From Litomosoides sigmodontis (taxonomy: Eukaryota > Nematoda > Chromadorea > Rhabditida > Onchocercidae), in NCBI GenBank assembly GCA_963070105.1, contig OY718807.1, positions 5,994,983 through 6,058,982 of the forward strand: 64,000 nt of DNA, given 5' to 3'. The notes beneath the pieces were generated by a model, which was given only the letters and a program-made list of their open reading frames with translations, did not search any database and was not told the DNA's origin. This document shows positions 41,136-54,400 of this stretch, piece after piece. The translations under genes and the position numbers were made by a program. Numbering within the stretch: the first letter of the stretch is position 1; every line of letters begins with the position of its first letter.

Positions 41136-43517
41136 TATACGTTTAATCGTGTTGTCTCGTTTCTGTACAATTATTTGGGCATATTGAATAGTTAGAAAAC
41201 CTCATGTAATATATATAAACATGCTTATATATAAACAAAATATACCGCTGTCCAACTATATGTACACAGTTGGATAGTGGTACATTTTGACTTCGTAAAG
41301 TAAAATTTGTTTCAACATGCTTTATTTCTTTCATGGATGTTTGAATACTCTAAAGCGATGAATAGCGTTATCTAGATTTTCATACTTGTTTGTTACTGTT
41401 GTATGCAACTGTTTAGAATATCGTCTCAAATTTCGTTCCTCAATATTTTTGAAATAGGGAATGAACGCGTCTTCTATGTGGATCTCAGTAATTTTGTTCA
41501 TAAAGTTGCTTATAGGATTATTCAAAAGAGAAACAGTGAATATTAAATATAAATGTTCTACTTTATGATGAGACAGCAGTGTAGTGGCTTTTGAAAAATT
41601 GAATTAAACCAACAAAGCTTTTTTATGATACCTTTGTAATGTGTAAGAGAGGGTGAAAGAATCATTGAATGAATTCATTATACGGTTGTATAATTTCAAG
41701 TTGTAAGATGGGAAGTAGAACAAGGCAATTCAACACCTTTTTCAGTTGCACAGTCTGCGTAAAACACTTTGTTTCCGGCATTTTGCTCTAGTCCACTTCT
41801 TGCGGTGACCTCACTGAGAATATGTGCAAAAAAATAAAACACTTGGTGGGACTCAGATGTTCACTGTGTTTCAGCAAACCAATTCCAAGAGTTGTTTGTT
41901 ACAAACCATTTTCGGCTGTTGAGTATCAGACGGTTTATTACGTTTGTTTGGTTTCGTGCAGGTCGCGGTTCCTGGCTAGTGTTTTTGAGAGAATTGTTTT
42001 GATAACGTGTAAGAATTCAGAGAGAATGAGGGTGCAAGTGTCACTTAAGGGATAGTTAAGCTATTTGAGATGAATAAATTGTCTTTAAAAAATTAGACGG
42101 GGAACAAAAATGGCAGGTTCACAAAATGAATATCGTTCGAAATACCACTTCAATACATTTCTTTAATTTCTTGGAATCACTTCTTATCGAAATTTTAACA
42201 TGCGGGAAAAAACAAGCAAGCAGAAAATTGGGACGTTATTTCGCTAAACTCTCTTATAAATCATTCCTAACTAACGTAGAGCACTGGGCGGTTGCGTGAC
42301 GAATTGTAATTTTGCTGTGGTGTTGCACGAAAGATGGAGTGGAAATAATGCTTAACGCAATTCTGGAAGTTCGATATTAGAAAGAAATAATGCATGGCAT
42401 AATTAATCGCTGCGAAAAGAACGTAACGGACATTGTCTGGTTGAAGGACACTATCTCAACATAGTGGCGTCTCTTGAATAAGCAACGGATGGATTGAGCT
42501 ATGATGACCTGCCTAACTGATAGGTCACCACAAATACTGCGTGATCTGAAACATCATCCGAACAATCTCCTGTGCTTGTAATAAAAGGTTAACGATAAGT
42601 TTTTGGAAGTACCGCTGCATTATGTTAGGTGTTAGTGTTAGGTAAATATCCCCCTCCCTTTATAAGAGATTAATTCTATCTTACAAGCAGATTAATTCTA
42701 TCTTTTGAAGCTTGTGAAGTTGAGGCAGTCAATTATTGTGCTATAGTTTCGGGAATGTTACAGTATCAATAGTAAATCTTGGAAGCGGTTAAATGTTTTT
42801 CCTCATGTTCATCTTTTTTTCCGAATATCCATCGCTTCCAGATTATTGTTCTTGTGTTTGGACATACGATTCATTGATTCAAATATTCATACTCATTTAT
42901 ATAATGCTTCCTGGAAGGGATGGGATTTTCAAGAAAACGAAGCAGCTGATTGATCGGGAAGGACATGAAGACTACCGACATGAGCATGATGAACATCGTT
43001 CGTCATATATTACCACCCTCTTTATTCAGTTTCCTAGATTTCCATTTCTAAAGTGAGAAAGTCTATAGTAATGGTCGTTGGTTTGTTCATGATCTTTCAC
43101 CTTCACGTTCGGGTAGTAAACAATAACCACGAGTTATCGGAGTAAGTCTGTGCAGTCAGCTGGGAATTGTAATCATATTACTTTGTTAATAACTATGGCC
43201 TACATATACCACTGTTGGAGTCTTTGATAAAGTCAAATTTGTCTTCCGTTCGACAGAACGGTCTGAATCATGACTGATTAAATATTTAGATATTCCAGTG
43301 TTATCATTAGTTGGATATATTCATAAGTAACTGTAGATTCTATGTTACTCCAAAGTTTTTTTTATTTTGTTGTGAATGCCATAATTAACAGCTAGTTTAT
43401 GCGTTGGAAATCGTATCTAAATATTTACCGTCTTGTGTGCATATTATCCTTTTCACTTCATTTTCAGGCAGTATCTGACGCTAGTAACTGAGGAGGTGCA
43501 AAGTTTTTTCTGATGCA
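41136..43517. other. Gap between NSE2 and the SLC25A51-type carrier
   Basis: Contains a 15-bp hairpin at 41243-41282 (listed separately). A minus-strand open frame of 64 codons (41525-41331, ATG start) has protein-like composition but no recognised family. A possible small plus-strand open frame lies at 42904-43056 (50 codons, KKTKQLIDREGHEDYRHEHD). Neither has splice or homology support. Confidence 0.4.
41243..41282 (+). ncRNA. 15-bp RNA hairpin 3' of NSE2
   Basis: TACCGCTGTCCAACT (41243-41257) pairs with AGTTGGATAGTGGTA (41268-41282) across a 10-nt loop. Thirteen pairs are Watson-Crick and two are G-U, but only when read as plus-strand RNA; read as minus-strand RNA those two become A-C mismatches. 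That favours a structure in a plus-strand transcript, for example the NSE2 3' UTR, whose stop is 107 bp upstream. Function unknown. Confidence 0.5.
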
Positions 43518-45276
43518 ATGCAAAAAGAAAATTACCAGAATTTTATTGCTGGATGGGGCGCGGGCTTTATTGAAACTTTGTTGCTATATCCTCAAACTAA
43601 AATAATATTTCGTCAGCAGCTGCAAGGCATTACTGCAAAGGAAGTTTTTGAACAGGTTAGTTCAGTTTTTAAGAGTTGGATTCAGATCGTATTATTTGTT
43701 TGAAGGAAACAATTGAGTATGTTAAAAATAAGTATAAGGCTATTGTATTCTTGACTGATATATTGCTGACTGACGATGACAAATTGGAGTCACAAAAATC
43801 CATTTTAGTCACATTACCTTATGGATTTTTGTCCGTTCAAATGCGTAAAGACTACTACTTACCAAAGAATTAATTCAGCACAAATTAAAACTGTAAGCAA
43901 AACAGTTGGTATTTGTTATACTTTATGAAATAAAGTTAAAGCATGGTTCATTTTCAGTTAAGAAATGAAGGTTGTTGGTTGTTGTACAGAGGAGTGCTTC
44001 CGCCTCTTATACAGCGAACAACGACACGATCAGTAATGTTTGGAATGTTTGACAAATTTCATCGTCGTTTTGGTTGTTCAGAATGTCAGACAGCGTCAGC
44101 TCGTATTTCATGTTTTGCGTGTTCTGCATTTATGGGTTAGTCACTAGTAAGCTACATGATCTTGTGCTATTTACACCTTATATCGCACAAATGATTTTAT
44201 ATCGTTTGATTTGATTTTGGTATTTTTTCAGTTTTTTTCTTGATGTTGAACAATAAGTTAGCATTCATCACTGCGTAGTGCATACAACCCAATGGTATGT
44301 TCTACCACATTGCAGTATTTTAGCAGGTGCGGTTGAGGCTCTTTCATGTCCTTTGGAGAGGACACAAGTCCTACTACAGTCACCGAGGTACAATCAATGC
44401 TATAAAAACACAATTCATGCTTTCAGTGAACTTGCTAAAGTAATTTTATCTCTTCAGTTTTAAATGAAACTCATTGCTAAAAGAAGTACTGTCTCTCTTT
44501 CTAACTACTCTGAATGCCATCGCACAGTTAATGTTTTAGTGCTTTTTTCATTAATAACCATTGGCAGGCATATTAACTATTTATCTAACGAAAAAAAGTA
44601 CGCATAGTCCTATATTTATGTGAATTAAAAACAGATTTTATATAACGTTTGCCAGGGGAATTTACTATAAAGCAAGCAGCGAATTTGGTCTTGATGCTTG
44701 TGGATTACTGTTACTACTTATTTTAGATCGGAGCAAAAGAATTGTATCGTGGATTCACAGTTGTGTTGTTGAGAAATGGAACAAGTAATGTTCTGTTTTT
44801 CTCGCTTAGGAAACCATTCCGCGATTTAATTATTAATTGTGATCAGCAGTACATATCTTGGTATGGGTGAGTTCGTTTAAACATTAAAATTATTTAATCT
44901 AATTGTGAAAGAGTGAGCAACAAAATATCAGTTCTCTTTCAGCTCGGGAGAGCAGTTCGTGACATTTGTTGGGGATTTCATATCTGGTTCTATTCTTGGT
45001 GCTTCTATATCATCACTTTTTTTTCCACTAAATGTGGTTAAGCAGCGAATGCAGAGCACTGTAAACACCCCTTTTTTATCAGCTTGGACAACTTTTCAAC
45101 TAATTTGGACTGAGCGAAATGGTTCGTTTAGGGAATTGTTTCGTGGAATTACTCTTAACTACACAAGGTATTTTAGCTTTTACTTTTATGGTTTATATGA
45201 TCGTCAAGAAGGTAGAAAATATTTAAGAAATATTACTTCATCTGATGAAAGTGGAGGCGAGGTCTTGGTAGTGTAA
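43518..45276 (+). CDS. SLC25A51-type mitochondrial carrier (probable NAD+ importer)
   Basis: Five exons encode 301 residues: 43518-43655, 43958-44135, 44324-44439, 44727-44866, 44943-45276. Phases agree and the length matches human SLC25A51. The chain has the three-repeat mitochondrial carrier plan. Repeat 1 carries the divergent YPQTKIIFRQQLQGI, whose human counterpart FRQQLYGI is diagnostic of this subfamily. Repeat 2 has CPLERTQVLLQS and repeat 3 FPLNVVKQRMQS. Linking segments LYRGVLPPLIQRTTTRSVMF, LYRGFTVVLLRNGTSNVLFF and LFRGITLNYTR also match. Human SLC25A51 brings NAD+ into the matrix; the substrate here is inferred from similarity. The last 25 residues (YFSFYFYGLYDRQEGRKYLR onward) differ from vertebrates, so the 3' end may be modelled imperfectly. 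A coding-like patch follows directly at 45250-45377. Confidence 0.9.
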
Positions 45277-48200
45277 AGGTCGTCCCGTTATGTATTAGTT
45301 TGGATGCATATGTTCAAGTCTTTCGGGGTGCTGTTTCCCATTTCGTGGCGATGACGACATATTGGTCCGTGTTTCCGACGTGAGTATGATGTTATATTAT
45401 CCTAGTATTCTGAGCCATATGAATGGGAAACATAACTGAGGAAATCGAAAGAGATTTACGGTTTCGGTTGTCACCGAACTGGGCATGTGACCCGTGGACG
45501 TAAATTGGGAAATTTAACGGGACGTTTTCGAACACTAACGAAGAATTCTAAAAGCTTTAGAGTTTTCGATATTTTTCAAAGAATCTTTTCCCAATTATGG
45601 TGCATTTTAGGTCGTTATTATCATGGGGTATTACTAACTCTGTGTATGAGTTTCTCCAACATTTGTTTGCAAAGTGAAATTGCCTTGTTCTCAAATCGGT
45701 TATGCGTCATTTCTGTAATACTGTTTTTTTTATTTCACTTTTTTTTTTTTCAAAAACCATACGTATAAGAATTTTGCAAAAATTTTGAAATGTCTAAAGC
45801 TCAAAATTCGCTCAAGCTACTTGTATAAAAAAATAAATGCAACGGCAAAAGTCCTGTAGTATTTTGAATTCAGTGCGTATATTACAGTTTGTTCCTAATT
45901 TGTTTCTAATAGATAATAAATCCTAATAGAATAATAAATTAATTCTGTGTCTTCTGCAATTGCTGGAATGAGTAATCTACTCGTAGATGGAATGCTATAT
46001 AAAGCTTTTAGTTCTTCTACAGCGTAATGCAGAAGATATTTGAGTATGAGTTAATGTTTCAGTCAGAAGTATAGATTGCTTCTACGAAACGACATGTTCT
46101 CAAGATTTTCATAATTTTCTGCGCATGTATATAATCCTTTACCCTGATAAATTTTTATGCTAATGCCATTATTTTCCTGCGTTTCCATTATAAATTAATT
46201 TCTGTAATGTTTTTCTAATTTATTTGAATTCTCATTGTGTGGCAGTTATTTCTAAAAAAGTCCTGTGTATTCAGTTTGTGGTATTGTTATACTGCTCATT
46301 AGTTTTAAAGGTTTTTTTTAGAATTTTCTGTTGTTAAATCGTTTGCCGTTGTTCTGCAATAGTCTTTCCAGCATTTATCACAAGGAGGAATGTTTGCCGT
46401 AATTTCATTAAATGAGTAAGCGATGTCTCATTTCGAAGACAGATCAGTATTACAGTTCTGGAAATCATGTATATAATAAGAAAGTTTACAAGAATTGTAG
46501 AATTTCGATATGAAGAGTTGGAAATTGATAAGACTGTGATATATGATGTTGTACCTTGCTTTAACATTTTTTAATTTATACGACATAAATTATTCAGAGA
46601 TAGAATTTCGTTTTGATTGTCTTTAATATCCGTAAAAGTATTTTTCGAGAGATAAGTCGTAGCAAGCTAAAAGCAGAGTAAATAATGATCGGATGAGGAT
46701 GATTAAGTGATGTTTGTGTTACACTTATCATTTCTAATAGTAATTGATTTCCGGTGTTAATTAGCACCCTACAATACAACGGTGAACACTTAATGAGCGA
46801 AAAAATTTTCCAATAAAAAAGCTTAATATTAACTCCACCGCAAACATTTTTGTAAAGGTATCTCGATAGTCCAGTGAGTAAGTTCTACTTTCTATAATTT
46901 CTTCCCACCTTTAATTACCTGCTTGTTTCCATGGTTACTCATCCAATAACTCACGAGAAATGTTTCTTTGCCTCCTGTAATTCGTTGAAGACTTGATTAC
47001 GAATTTATTTAAATCATTGGAAATTCCTAAATCTCTGTTGTGCTAGATAAATTAGCTGTTGCCAAATATCATGCCGTCCATTTGTAACTGTTGCACTAAC
47101 ATCTATCGATTTTTTACATTCCTCGGAATTTATAAATGGAAGGAAAAAATCGCTGCTCCAATCAGAATTAAAATTCACTATAAAAGCATTTCTGAGTGGT
47201 TGAAATCTGACTGGAGAACAAGAAATCTTGCACTTGTCACCTAAGTGCCATTTTTGGGTGATCCGATCGGATCTGATTCTGATTTAATTAAAACTTTAGT
47301 CTGGAAATTCATAAATTTAGAGAAACTAGAATTTGTTTGCCTTACTTATCTCTTTGTTTTACGATTAATTATCCGTATATATCTGTTTACTCCTTCATCT
47401 CTCCATCTGCCACATATTTGACCGCACGTGTTCAAAAACCACCAATCAACTGAAACGAAGAACAGGTGGAGAGGATGATTTGGACGTCATATCCATTCAC
47501 TTCTCTTTCATATTTTCATCTAAATTCTCAAATCAACTTTTATTTGGGGCACCGTTTTCATCACTCCTTCATTACTGCTTGATTTTTCGCCAATTTGCAT
47601 AACAATTTCATACGTTGTTTTTAAACATTTTGTTTCACAAGTAATAATAACTAATAAATTCTTCACTGCTAGTTTCCTTAAGTGAACCTCATCTTCTTAA
47701 CTTATCATTCATTCTGACTTTTATTCTATTCACTATGTCACTCATCAACAGCCATTTGATGGAAGCGAAAAACGACAGAAAGGCTTGCATACGAAATATT
47801 TTATTTATGTATCATATTCTGTGAGCATAATTTTTCACTGTTTATTAATTGCGTTGTTCAATAAAGCATTTGTGAACTGTGCTTTTAGCAACAAAGTTGT
47901 ATCGGAAGTTTGGATGAACTGAAAACGAGTTTTCAAATCGAATAATTCAACGCCGCACTGCGCACATTTATAGACCTCTCATCGATTTGATGTTGACAAT
48001 AAACAACAATACTTCTACACAATCTTTCTTAATTAATTTAATAAAAAAAAGTGCACAGTTTGATTCCTAAAAATTAAATATTATTGTTGTTGGAGGAAAC
48101 AAATTGAAGAGGAATATCCGTCCGCTTTATATAAATCGCTTAATTAGGATTTACTATTTTAATTTTAGCTAACTTTATACTTGAAATATGTTTTCTTTAA

Positions 48201-51200
48201 TCCCAATTTTTTCCAAATGATATTTTTGGTTTAATTTCAAACGGAAAATCACATTTGTTTGTGGCCTTTTTTTTCCGAAAATCATTTTAATACCAAAATA
48301 CCGAAAGTATTTTTGTTGCAATTGGAGATTCATTTTGTATTTGACAAATTATGCAGTCGAATGCATTTATCAAACATTCGTAGGTTGTAATTTTCGACTC
48401 AATTAGCGGCTGGTTGTGATCGTCTATGATTGTGAGAGGAATCTGAATGCTGAAACATTCAATCGAATTTCTTTTTGCTTAATTATTCTAAATTTCAATT
48501 AAAATTTCTTCGAAAAAGTGTGAATTCCACGTGCAAGAGCGAAAAAAATTGAAATTTTATGCTAGGAAGGGTTGTTTGCTGTAGTTGGAACTATCATTTG
48601 TACCTTCTCTTTTACTATTTTATTTTTCACCTTTTTTTTCCAACTGCTCTTCTTCAAATATTCTCCTCTCGTTGGGTTTCCTCGGTTCCTACCCATATTT
48701 TATGACCTATTTCAACTGTAATTAAAAATTTTTTTCTGAATAGGTTTGATATTTCCTTATTTTCTCTCCTCACTTGTGCAATTTAAAAAAAAAAACGAAA
48801 AGAGAGACAGGAGAGAGAAAGGATAGAGCGAGAAAAGACTTGTTGAGAAATTCCCACTTGAATGTAAACTTAGACTATGAGATCAAAATTATTTATTGGA
48901 AAACATTAATTTTGCAGCCCGAAATTTACAAGTATTGTCCAAAATTACTGCAAACTGTTCACGTCATTTTTATAAACTCAAATGACAATTTTCCAACAAA
49001 ATATTTTTTTCCCTCCTATAATACTTGGAAGAGGAAATAAAAACAATAATCCCTACCAATAGAAATATGAAATAGTAGTTTGTGTGGTAATCGTCTATTT
49101 GCATTTCTTCCATCAGGTCGGTCTATTTGTTTTTCGCAACCATACGCGGTGCAAAAATAGCAGTTGGACTGTTTCGTCAATTTCCACTATTTTCATCTTA
49201 TTTTTTTTCGCACACACTGATTGATCTTCGATTCGTCAATTTCAAAATGATTTTTTCACTGTCACACATTTTCGTATTACTTGTTGCAAATGACAAATAA
49301 TTATTTCTTTCATACAGTGTATTTCTAATATCTTTTTTTTTCAAAAGAAAGCTAACTTTAAAATTTTTTTGTGCATTTGCAGCAGTGATATTAAATTTTG
49401 CGCAACATCTCTTATTACTTTTCAAAATTGATTTTGCATTGAATTCAAGAGTCTTAAAGGAGACAGGTTTAGAGAAGATTTAAGAATTTCAAAATCAATT
49501 GCATTTATCCTTCCTTCTACCTAATTAGTATTTATGAACTTATTGCTAATGTGTAACTTGCTATTTAAAGTAAACGAGTAGTAGCAATACTTATGACACT
49601 GATTTGAAGTGAAGTTTGATGAGTCTGATGTCTACTTACTATCAAGCGCGTTGCATGCGACGCTTTGCACTAACCAACGGATATGGTTTGCTTATGGTCT
49701 TGTTGACCAGTTGAGATTGGACGAATTGTTCACAAACCTTTTGAGTTCGTAATACGTCAAGGTGCTCAAACAAACTATCATTTCATGCAAATGCAATTTT
49801 TATTTAATTTAAATCGTAAAATTTAATTCAAAATCTCATCAAATCACACACTACCGGTGTGTTAAGTGATGGTGTTTGAAGTTTTATGCAAATCCGGTTG
49901 GCCTCCACATCGTCTTCTCTCTGACCTTCGCTTCCTCTGTTTCACAGAGCATTTTCCGCGAAATCAATTCAATAAATAACCTAACGTTAACTTGAATTAA
50001 ATTAATTTAAATCCATAAAACATGGACACTTGGTATTCCATTCATCGCTCTTCCTAGCTTTTCACATTTTTTAATCCGAGAAATTCCCTGCCATACTGAT
50101 TTTTGCATTATTTTGAATTGAGCATTTGGATAATATAAAAAACAGGTATGTTAAGCATCAACCTCTTCCTTTGCTTATTTAATTTCAGACTTCTATGTTA
50201 GTTGGGGAAAAGTGAGAAAATCTTTAAAAGTTCACCATATAACACTTCGACCAAAGCAATGCTTCCTGCTAACTCTAATTTCTCCTCAATTCCTAAAATT
50301 TGGTGAATGAAGTCAGGCAATTGGTCGTTTCAAACTTTCTACTATCACAATTTTATTTTCTTTGTGTTTCCGCAAATCCGCCCATTCAAAATCAAACTTC
50401 CTTACATATCGCTATGCTAGCTTAAATTTCAGGTAGAAAGATAACAGATCCTGTAATTTGCTTGCCGTGCTGTATTTCGAGTTTGCTGAAGATCGCCATC
50501 ATCATGCACTGCGACGCGCTCGGCTCCCATGCCATTCAGCCACAGTTGGTCAGTCCACTCAATTTAAACAGAATTATTCATTTCCTTACTCTTTTAGGTT
50601 TCCGAAAAGTTTTATTTTTATATTTTAATTTGCAAATTTACAATCAGTAAAGTTTCACTAATCTATTTAGTTACTATTGCTTTGTGGAAATTTTACAATG
50701 AAAGCAAATGTGTCATTTTTTAGTCCAAAATTTCTCTTCAGATTTACTCATCGAACACGTTGACAGCAATGCATTAGCATCCATTAGCTTCTTAACTTTA
50801 AAAAAAAAATACGATTTGAAAAATATGTGAACTGTCCACAATACAGCGTACAATATATTTTAAGCAAAGGAAGACAGTTCAAAATGGAAGAATTATTAAG
50901 CTTAGGATTTCACCGAATGAGTGAATGGCAAGTGTAAGTGGATGAGGTGACCTTCACTGCCTTTTAAAGTTGAATGCATTCATTCCTCGTCGAAAGAAAT
51001 GAAAGCTATTGAAGTAGTCCTAACCATTTGGTTCGGTTCATTCATTCGTTCATCCGTCGTCCTCCGTGAAGTATCTGTCCTTCACGTTGCCATCCTGTCG
51101 TCTAAAGTCATTACTGCGTGAGGAAATTTTTTGTCGCATCCATTGAGTTGCGAACGCATAGGTTCTTCTTCCACTGCGACAATATTTTCCGTAGGCCTTT

Positions 51201-51446
51201 TCTAAGTTGGAAAATAAACCAAGAAAAATGCATATAAATGAGGTTTTTGACATTTAAGTTTACACTACTCAAATACTAATTTATTTCCTTCCCTCTTTCT
51301 CTTTCTCTCTCTCTCTTTTTCAGTGCTTTATGAATTCTAGCTACCTTACTTATGTACAAGTTAATTAATGCTTTTAGTTCCCAAGTGAATAAAATTTGTA
51401 AAATGTTATTTTGGATGAATTCATTAGCACCATTAGCTTCACGGAA
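45277..51446. other. Long gap without a confident gene
   Basis: About 6.2 kb. Coding-like patches: 45250-45377 (+) ending at a GTGAGT donor; 49642-49782 (-), 46 open codons without ATG; 50430-50530, richer in CpG and open in several frames; and 51050-51201 (-), with a good acceptor. A CT-rich run occupies about 51290-51320. The rest is AT-rich and featureless to me. Confidence 0.45.
51050..51201 (-). other. Candidate minus-strand exon
   Basis: On the minus strand, acceptor TTCCAACTTAG ends at 51202 and the exon opens at 51201. In one frame (phase 1 entry) it reads KAYGKYCRSGRRTYAFATQW and QDGNVKDRYFTEDDG to a TGA at 51050-51052. In the phase 0 frame it reads KRPTENIVAVEEEPMRSQLN up to an AC|GTGAAG donor-like site near 51087. 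Both look protein-like; the correct frame is undecided. Family not recognised. Confidence 0.35.
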
Positions 51447-54400
51447 ATGTGGTTGTTTCCTGGAATTTGCGTGCTCTTCTCGACTGCATTGGTTGGCGAA
51501 TGTTACCAACTTCTATTAGGCTGTAATAGAACATACAGTTTGACGGAGGATGTGCAGTCGCTTGCTTGGCCTGACCTGTGTCGAGAGAGTAATGGTACAG
51601 TAAGCTGTACGTATACTCAAGTCTATCCTCTGCAACAGAAGTCAACCGAAATAAGCACTACTTGCACTGATGGAGAGCCTTGCGATCAGTAAGACATATT
51701 TGATATTTTTTAAATTTACAGATTCCGTCCATTTCTCAATCTGTTCCTTCCAGTGTCCACTCCAATTGCTTTTTCTCTTTTTTCGCCATTTTCAACAAAG
51801 AGAACTCAAAAAAATTTTTGCTGCTTCTTTATGACTCTGAACGCTTTATAATAATACAGTGACCATTACGTATACAAGTACGCACGGACAGTAAAGCTCT
51901 TTGGGAAGCACTATAGTGAATTGCTAGGACGACCATATCAACCACTGCGACCACTGTTACTTTAGTCCGTTTCGTTTTACATTCCCATACTCCTCAGTGA
52001 TTGGTCTTATGTTTTCTTGCTTTTCTGCTTAATTAGGGCTGTTATATAAACAATAGCAGTACTTGCCTGAGATAATAATATAAGGTAAGGTTTGTTATTT
52101 AAGAAAACTTGAGCTTTTAATTTCCAATTTATTGCGATCTATCAAAATTTAAATCTTTTTTGTTTTAATTTTTTTCTTTTTTTGAGGCATAAAACATTTA
52201 GATGAATGGAATTCATAAAGTTTAAGATACTAAAAAATTTAAATTAGTAAACTATAGGGGTAGCACTGCAATTTCAAGTGTGAGAATGATAGGTAGCTTC
52301 TATTTCCGTCGCTTATGACTTTGTGATGTGATTCACGTAGAGTGAGTGACGGAATTTTTTATTTCCACCATCTTTGACGCCACTTTTTGCAACACTTTTT
52401 TATCGAATTGCATTTAACTTTTACTCCTTTCATGGTGCTTTTAGTAAAAGTATATGAATCAGTCGAAATATTTCAACAAGTAATTTTCATCCCAAATTGT
52501 TTTAGAAATGTGAATTAGTTGTTGAGAAATGGAGATGAAGATTTACATTAAAATAATGCCGTTGTAAACGTTTGTATTGACAATGACCTTTCCTGAGGTC
52601 AACGGAAGAAAAAAAACTATCAAATTTCATATCTTACTGTGCAAACAGTTCATACGCATCAAAAATAATGTCATATTTAGTAGCTAAGTTGATAAAACAC
52701 CTAAATTTAATAAAATTGAAAGAAGAGAATATTACTGATTGTGAAAGTTAAGTATGCGTATCATTCGTATTGCTATTTTTCCATTTAAGGACTGGTCAGT
52801 GTTATTACGTGGTGATAGATAATGGTACGCTGTATAAGACGTGTATTTGTTGCGATCAGAGTTGTGATGTGGAGATTGAGCAGACACGTAGCAAAGATGT
52901 AGGAATGATGTTAGCTAGCGTGAATCCATTCTGGATAATCAGTGATGTCTCTGTGTGGAGCATCATCTTCATGATCCTCGTCACAGTTGCAAATTTCCAC
53001 ATCTTTACGATCACTTTTGATCATTTCACTTATCTGTGCATCTTCACATGGGCCTATCTTGCAAAGCTTCTAGACGACTACTATCATTTGAAACTATCGC
53101 AGCATTGCAAGCTGAAATCGATGGAAGAGTTTTTAGCGAAGCATAACCTGTCGGACTACTACTGTACACCTCGACATTTGTTAACTTCCATGAGAGGTCA
53201 TTCGAGGACATTCATAAATGGTGGAAGTGAAGATCGTGAAGCCCGACACTTAGCTCATTTCAAGAGAGATTATCAGGCTGTGCAAACTCAAGCAAAAAAT
53301 ACATTATTCATACATTATTTGCTCAAAAAGATTATTGGCACTCATTCGGTACGATGAAAATTCACGTCTTTTTCTCAAACGTTTAGGCAGAAAGGAAGCA
53401 TTTTCACGGCAAAAATTCACAAAATCTTTTTTAATTTTGCAAGGAAGAAAACAATTTGCAATTTTTCTTTGCAACAAAGTTTTAAAATTAAACTGTGAAG
53501 TCTTTGATATAACGTCATTTTTTTGTGAGGAAAAAAATTCTGGCACGACAACATCAGCGAGGAATTGTTTTTGCTGTATTCGTTCTTTAGAAAATGTAAA
53601 ATTTAGGCACGAATACGACTGGATGATTTACGACTGGCAGAGTTTCAATTGCTAACCCAATAAAACTAAGAGATCGGATGACAATCAATGATCTGTAAAG
53701 TCAATGGTCACAAAGAGACTTGGAAAAAGCATCTGCAACAACAAGTCAAGCATAGAATTTTTTAACTATAATAATTATTACTAAAATTAAAATAATTAAA
53801 GAACTGTTGCCTATAAAATAGTACACTTCAACAACAGCTATTCCTTACTTTTTATCTTTGAAAAGAGGCAAGAAGAATGATAAATGAATGCGCGGAAAAT
53901 TTGATAGAAAGAGGTTTAATTGATGAAACGTCAACAACCGTCGTATGCATAATCGCTAACTTTAACGTTTGAGAATATGTTCCTTTTAGAGCCTTGTAAA
54001 GATTCAAGCTGTAAGAATTAGAAGTAATCAGATAGCTTTATCGAGCTAGCTATTAAGCAATGTCTCTAGCAAATAAAATTGTAAATATATTTTGCATATG
54101 AATTTTTTGAAATACTGATAATTCGATTTTAGTAGAATTTAACAGTAAGAGAACTGTTCCATTGTTCTAACATCCAATGCTTGTCAACTAACTCTTAAAG
54201 ATAAAGCAGACACTTTTTTTGAAATTTTAATTTGAAAATTTATTTTTAAGAACCTTCAATTTCTTACCAATTAATCAGTTACATTGCGCAAAAAAATCGT
54301 TAATTCTCTATTCCTAGTTTGAGATATCTCTTGTCACGTTTTCGAGCATTTTAGCTATCAGGATATTTGATGAAATTTGTAAGGAATTTTGGAATTTAGA

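Noticed and set aside
53335..53655. 106-codon plus open frame
   Set aside because: AT-rich, Phe/Lys/Asn-heavy composition without splice support; probably intron or 3' UTR.
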